Positions 56,154 to 58,740 of a DNA stretch of 58,740 nt are shown here, piece after piece. The position numbers and the translations under genes were made by a program. The DNA is from Gemella sp. GTDB lineage: Bacteria; Bacillota; Bacilli; Staphylococcales; Gemellaceae. Under the pieces are notes generated by a model. That model saw only the letters and a program-made list of their open reading frames with translations. It made no database searches and was not told where the DNA came from. The stretch is taken from positions 1 through 58,740 of the forward strand of contig JAUMWC010000010.1 in the NCBI GenBank assembly GCA_030529855.1, in the 5' to 3' direction. Within the stretch, counting starts at the first letter, position 1. Each line of letters begins with the position of its first letter.

Positions 56154-56990
56154 TTAATTTCCTTTTACTTCTTTTGTTGCTGTATCATTACCAAACCACT
56201 TTTTGGAAATTTCTTGGTATTTTCCTTCTTTATATAATGTAGTAAATGCTTCATTAATTTTAGCAACTAACTGCGTATCAGCTTTTCTAGCACCTACTCC
56301 AAAATCTCCTCTTTCTAACTCAACTGGAACTACATCATAATCTGCTGCTTTTCCATTTTTAGTTAGGTAGTATGTTGCATATACATTATCTACTAATAAG
56401 GCATCAATACGACTTGTTTCTAAATCAATAAAGGCTTGGTTAAATGTATCATATAGTACTGCATCATTATTTTTAACAGAATCTTTTAATATCTCTGGCT
56501 TTTTATTAAAAGCATCATATCCTGATGAACCTGATTGTGCTCCTAAGTTCTTATCTTTCATGTCAGCTGGAGATTTAATTCCAGAAGATTTTTTTACTAC
56601 TAAAACATCTCCACTTACCATGTATGGATTTGTAAATTGTACCTTCTTAGCACGTTCTTCAGTCATTGTATATCCATTCCAAATCAAATCTATGTTTCCG
56701 TTATTTAATTCTTCTTCTTTTAATTCCCAGTTAATTGGTTGCCAAGTTACCTTAATACCATATTTAGCGAACACCGCCTCTGCTAAATCAATATCAAAAC
56801 CAACTGTCTTTCCATTCTCATCTTCAAATCCCATAGGTACAAAGGTATTGTCAAAACCAATTTTAATAGACTTAGTTTCTTCATATTTCTTCCAGTTATC
56901 ACCACTTGTTGAAGCTGAATTTCCTCCGCTACACGCTACTAATACTAAACTTGTTACTGCTAATAAAATTCCTGATAATAATTTTTTCAT
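56154..56990 (-). CDS. Amino acid ABC transporter substrate-binding lipoprotein
   Basis: 278 residues with lipobox LVAC (lipidated C20) and the SBP family 3 fold (IKIGFDNTFVPMGFEDENGKT-like start at 42, GFDIDLAEAVFAKYG, and the hinge SGSSGYDAF). Would bind a polar amino acid outside the membrane and deliver it to the permease. The operon leader suggests histidine as the substrate (inference). It is the last gene after permease and ATPase. Confidence 0.93.
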   Translation of the reverse strand: MKKLLSGILLAVTSLVLVACSGGNSASTSGDNWKKYEETKSIKIGFDNTFVPMGFEDENGKTVGFDIDLAEAVFAKYGIKVTWQPINWELKEEELNNGNIDLIWNGYTMTEERAKKVQFTNPYMVSGDVLVVKKSSGIKSPADMKDKNLGAQSGSSGYDAFNKKPEILKDSVKNNDAVLYDTFNQAFIDLETSRIDALLVDNVYATYYLTKNGKAADYDVVPVELERGDFGVGARKADTQLVAKINEAFTTLYKEGKYQEISKKWFGNDTATKEVKGN

Positions 56991-57004
56991 AATAATTTTT
57001 CTCC

Positions 57005-57634
57005 TTATTTTACATTAATTTTAATAATTTCATCTGATATTGCCTGTGCAAATTCTAAATCGTGAGTAACCACAATTTGTGTGACTCCCGACTCTTTATT
57101 TTGAATAATAAGTTTCTCAACTTCTTGTCTAAGTTCTGGGTCTAAAGCTGATGTTGGCTCATCGTATCCTATTATTTGTGGATCAATCATCATAGCTCTT
57201 GCTAAAGCTACACGTTGTTTTTGTCCCCCAGATAAAGAATATGGATAAGCATTTACTTGACCTTCAAGCCCTAAGCGTTTCAATAATTCTTTTGCTTTCT
57301 TCTCTGCCTCTTTTTGAGATACACCTCCTGTTTTTACAGGTGATAAGACTAGATTTTCAAGGACGCTAAGGTGTGGAAATAATTGAAAATCTTGAAAAAC
57401 TAAACCAAGTAATCTACGTTTTTCTAACTGATCTAAGCTTAAGTTTTCTCCTTTGTAGATAACCTCTCCAGAGTCAATGCTTTCCAAACCTGCTAACATA
57501 CGAATTAACGTTGTCTTTCCTCCTCCAGATGGACCAACTAGAGAAAGAACTTTACCTTCATTTATTTTTAAATTAAAATTTTCAAAAATTGTTTTCGTTC
57601 CAAATTTTTTGGAAATTGCTTTTAGTTCTAACAT
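57005..57634 (-). CDS. Amino acid ABC transporter ATP-binding protein
   Basis: 209 residues from the ATG at 57634 (MLELKAISKKFG), with AAGGAG upstream. Walker A GPSGGGKTTL, signature LSGGQKQRVAL, Walker B IIGYDEPTSALDP (Y in place of the usual residue before DE), His in VTHD. A somewhat short member of the GlnQ/HisP group (usually about 240), shorter mainly at the C-terminus. Confidence 0.94.
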   Translation of the reverse strand: MLELKAISKKFGTKTIFENFNLKINEGKVLSLVGPSGGGKTTLIRMLAGLESIDSGEVIYKGENLSLDQLEKRRLLGLVFQDFQLFPHLSVLENLVLSPVKTGGVSQKEAEKKAKELLKRLGLEGQVNAYPYSLSGGQKQRVALARAMMIDPQIIGYDEPTSALDPELRQEVEKLIIQNKESGVTQIVVTHDLEFAQAISDEIIKINVK

Positions 57635-57644
57635 AATAAACTCC

Positions 57645-58286
57645 TTATTTATAATAATTAAATTTTTTCTCAACACGTTTAGATATAAGAGTAAGTAGAC
57701 CTATAATTAATAAGTAGATTGCTCCAGCATAAAACATGGGCATTAAACTAGCATCTCTATTAGCTGCTGTTTGACTAACTCTGAACAGATCTACAATTCC
57801 TAATACGTGTACTAGTGATGTATCCTTTACTAAGCTAATTACTTCATTAAATACACTAGGTAAAACTACCTTAGTAACTTGCGGTAAAATAATGTATCTA
57901 ATAGTTTGGAATTGTGTAAAATTCAATACTTTAGCTGCTTCATACTGGCCTTTAGGTATAGAAGCTATCCCACCTCGGAAAATCTCTGCAAAATAAGCTG
58001 CATAGTTAATTGTAAAAGCTAAAATCGCAGATGGGATTCTGTCTAAAGTAATTCCCACTTTAGGTAATACATAAAAAACAAAAATTAATTGTAGTAATAA
58101 AGGCGTTCCCCTCATAACCCAAATATATAAATTTAAAATTGCCTCTAAAGGTTTAAATTTAATTTGCAATAAGAATGCGACAATAATTCCTAGTGGAATT
58201 GATAGGACTAGTACAATCACAAATACTTGTAAAGTAACCATCGCACCATCTAATAATCTTGGTAGTATTGACATAAAATCTGACAT
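57645..58286 (-). CDS. Amino acid ABC transporter permease
   Basis: 213 residues, HisM/GlnP type with about five helices and the EAA motif EAAKVLNFTQFQTIRYIILPQ. AGGAGG precedes the ATG. First structural gene after the attenuator; followed by ATPase (ten bases) and binding protein. Substrate specificity is set by the binding protein. Confidence 0.94.
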   Translation of the reverse strand: MSDFMSILPRLLDGAMVTLQVFVIVLVLSIPLGIIVAFLLQIKFKPLEAILNLYIWVMRGTPLLLQLIFVFYVLPKVGITLDRIPSAILAFTINYAAYFAEIFRGGIASIPKGQYEAAKVLNFTQFQTIRYIILPQVTKVVLPSVFNEVISLVKDTSLVHVLGIVDLFRVSQTAANRDASLMPMFYAGAIYLLIIGLLTLISKRVEKKFNYYK

Positions 58287-58311
58287 AAAATCCTCCTAAT
58301 AATTTAAATAT

Positions 58312-58347
58312 AAAAAATAGACCACCTAGATAAAGACTAGGTGGTCT
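58312..58347 (-). terminator. Attenuator terminator of the ABC transporter operon
   Basis: Eleven-bp perfect stem AGACCACCTAG/CTAGGTGGTCT (58337-58347 with 58319-58329), loop of seven, then ATTTTTTA on the minus strand. It lies in front of the permease gene, 25 bases before its ribosome binding site, so it acts as attenuator and not as a gene-end signal. Confidence 0.9.
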
Positions 58348-58529
58348 TGTAAATGTGTATATACTTAAAAATATACACTTACAGAATAAAAATACACTTA
58401 TACTATCACTAAGCCACCTAGATTATAATTTATCTATGTAGCCTAATATAATAAACATCTAATAGCCCCATAGATACAAACACAAATAAGATCACGTTTG
58501 TACCTATGTATAGTTACAAACAAGATCTA
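58319..58529 (-). promoter_or_regulatory. Alternating-hairpin attenuator with seven segments
   Basis: Segments in RNA order: 1 GUUUGUA (58515-58521), 2 CAUAGGUACAAAC (58496-58508), 3 GUUUGUAUCUAUG (58469-58481), 4 CAUAGAUA (58431-58438), 5 AUCUAGGUGG (58414-58423), 6 AGACCACCUAG (58337-58347), 7 CUAGGUGGUCU (58319-58329). Possible pairs: 1:2 (7 bp, more with GAUC/GAUC), 2:3 (13 bp, one G-U), 3:4 (8 bp), 4:5 (5 bp, weak), 5:6 (8 bp plus 3 past a bulged A), 6:7 (terminator). Registers 1:2, 3:4, 5:6 (on) and 2:3, 4:5, 6:7 (off) exclude each other. Confidence 0.75.
58355..58378 (-). repeat. Stable hairpin between attenuator segments 5 and 6
   Basis: GTGTATAT/ATATACAC (58355-58362 with 58371-58378), loop of eight, extendable by five more pairs past a two-base bulge. 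It shortens the distance between segments 5 and 6 and so favours their pairing. Confidence 0.7.
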
Positions 58530-58568
58530 TGAATGGCTATGATGATGTCTATTTTGTATAAATAACAT
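58527..58568 (-). CDS. Histidine-rich leader peptide, 13 residues
   Basis: ATG at 58568, seven bases after GAGGAGG, stop TAG at 58527-58529. The product MLFIQNRHHHSHS has His at 8, 9, 10 and 12, all CAT codons. The stop codon is followed at once by RNA segment 1 of the alternating hairpins. Such peptides sense charged tRNA-His by ribosome stalling, as the his operon leader does in E. coli and Salmonella. No other role is likely for so short a peptide. Its presence points to histidine as the signal for the ABC transporter downstream. Confidence 0.8.
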   Translation of the reverse strand: MLFIQNRHHHSHS

Positions 58569-58601
58569 TTTTATTCCTCCTCGTTAATATTAATTACTTA
58601 T

Positions 58602-58630
58602 ATTATACATACGTTTTTTATAAAATGCAA
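58602..58630 (-). promoter_or_regulatory. Promoter of the ABC transporter operon
   Basis: TTGCAT (58625-58630), 17-nt spacer, TATAAT (58602-58607) on the minus strand; RNA would start near 58595 and run about 310 nt before the permease ATG. Confidence 0.8.
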
Positions 58631-58685
58631 GCTTTTTTAAAAGTTTTCCGAATTTTATTTTTTATTATAAAACACCCTGCCTAAG

Positions 58686-58740
58686 TGTACTGCGCCCAAA
58701 AAGTTGGACAGTATTTAACTAAAGGATTTAGTTCTGAAAG
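58686..58740. mobile_element. End of a probable IS3-family insertion sequence
   Basis: TGTACTGCGCCCAAAAAGTT (58686-58705) followed by GGACAG resembles the terminal inverted repeats of IS3-family elements (IS150-like group). The element would extend beyond 58740; no transposase codons are visible in these 55 bases. The gap 58631-58685 between the promoter and this end shows only an AT-rich stretch. Confidence 0.5.

Noticed and set aside
58400..58425. CTAGGTGG considered as a T-box sequence in the ABC leader
   Set aside because: It lacks the GGNACC core; the T-box reading does not fit, while pairing with terminator segment 6 explains it.

Overview
The window looks like chromosomal DNA of a low-GC Gram-positive bacterium of the Bacilli, most plausibly Gemella or a close relative. 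This is an inference from gene content and order: an xerD-like/scpA/scpB/rluB/response-regulator block, murT-gatD, hprK-lgt-trxB, comEA-comEB-comEC-holA, rpsL-rpsG-fusA-tuf, ecfA1-ecfA2-ecfT, very AT-rich spacers, strong AGGAGG ribosome binding sites and sigma-A type promoters. Nearly every gene is on the minus strand. Only the cysteine desulfurase/mnmA pair and ilvE are on the plus strand. I saw no rRNA, tRNA, CRISPR array or prophage.

Layout. 1-1740: end of a type I restriction-modification operon (hsdM complete, hsdS start only). 1741-2704: folate salvage enzyme and an acetyltransferase. 2770-9172: a long operon running yoaK-like, xerD-like, scpA, scpB, rluB, an orphan OmpR-type response regulator, murT, gatD; it joins chromosome condensation, 23S rRNA modification and cell-wall amidation. 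9375-10480: four tiny acidic proteins of unknown role, two of them tandem paralogues. 10588-16221: trxB, lgt, hprK, yvlD-like, ppaC, msrA, a YihY-type membrane protein and an unlisted 59-residue gene. 16327-20770: rpsT with a structured leader, then the comE operon with holA. 20910-23142: tRNA thiolation pair. 23187-27395: NTF2-like protein, DNA glycosylase, pyrG with a CTP attenuator, amino acid permease. 27499-34225: pepA, a FAD oxidoreductase, ecsB, ecsA, coaE, uracil permease. 34381-39083: a small zinc-ribbon gene, then tuf, fusA, rpsG, rpsL. 39335-47369: surface lipoprotein, LRR protein, two glycosyltransferases, Sua5 and the ECF transporter core. 47471-52977: phosphate transporter with a 29-residue membrane peptide, two aminotransferases and a secreted unknown. 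53184-56118: alaS with its T-box. 56154-58630: an amino acid ABC transporter with its leader. 58686-58740: a probable IS3-family end.

The most exciting element is the roughly 310-nt leader of the ABC transporter at 58287-58600. A strong ribosome binding site precedes a 13-residue peptide with four histidines (HHHSH). Behind it lie seven RNA segments that can pair in two mutually exclusive registers, ending in an 11-bp terminator. The logic matches ribosome-mediated histidine attenuation as in the enterobacterial his operon. It predicts that the transporter carries histidine, and it is unexpected in Bacilli, where T-boxes usually do this job.

Other regulatory structure is rich: a CTP-sensing pyrG attenuator with a GGGC start, an alanine T-box, a three-hairpin rpsT leader, a near-perfect CodY box before ilvE, a WalR-type box before a secreted protein, and 11-bp-periodic repeats in the phosphate transporter leader. 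Two proteins keep their fold but have lost key catalytic residues: the XerD-like protein, and ComEC in its beta-lactamase-like tail. Three small genes outside the longer reading frames (59, 56 and 29 residues) are proposed from start, ribosome-binding-site and context evidence.
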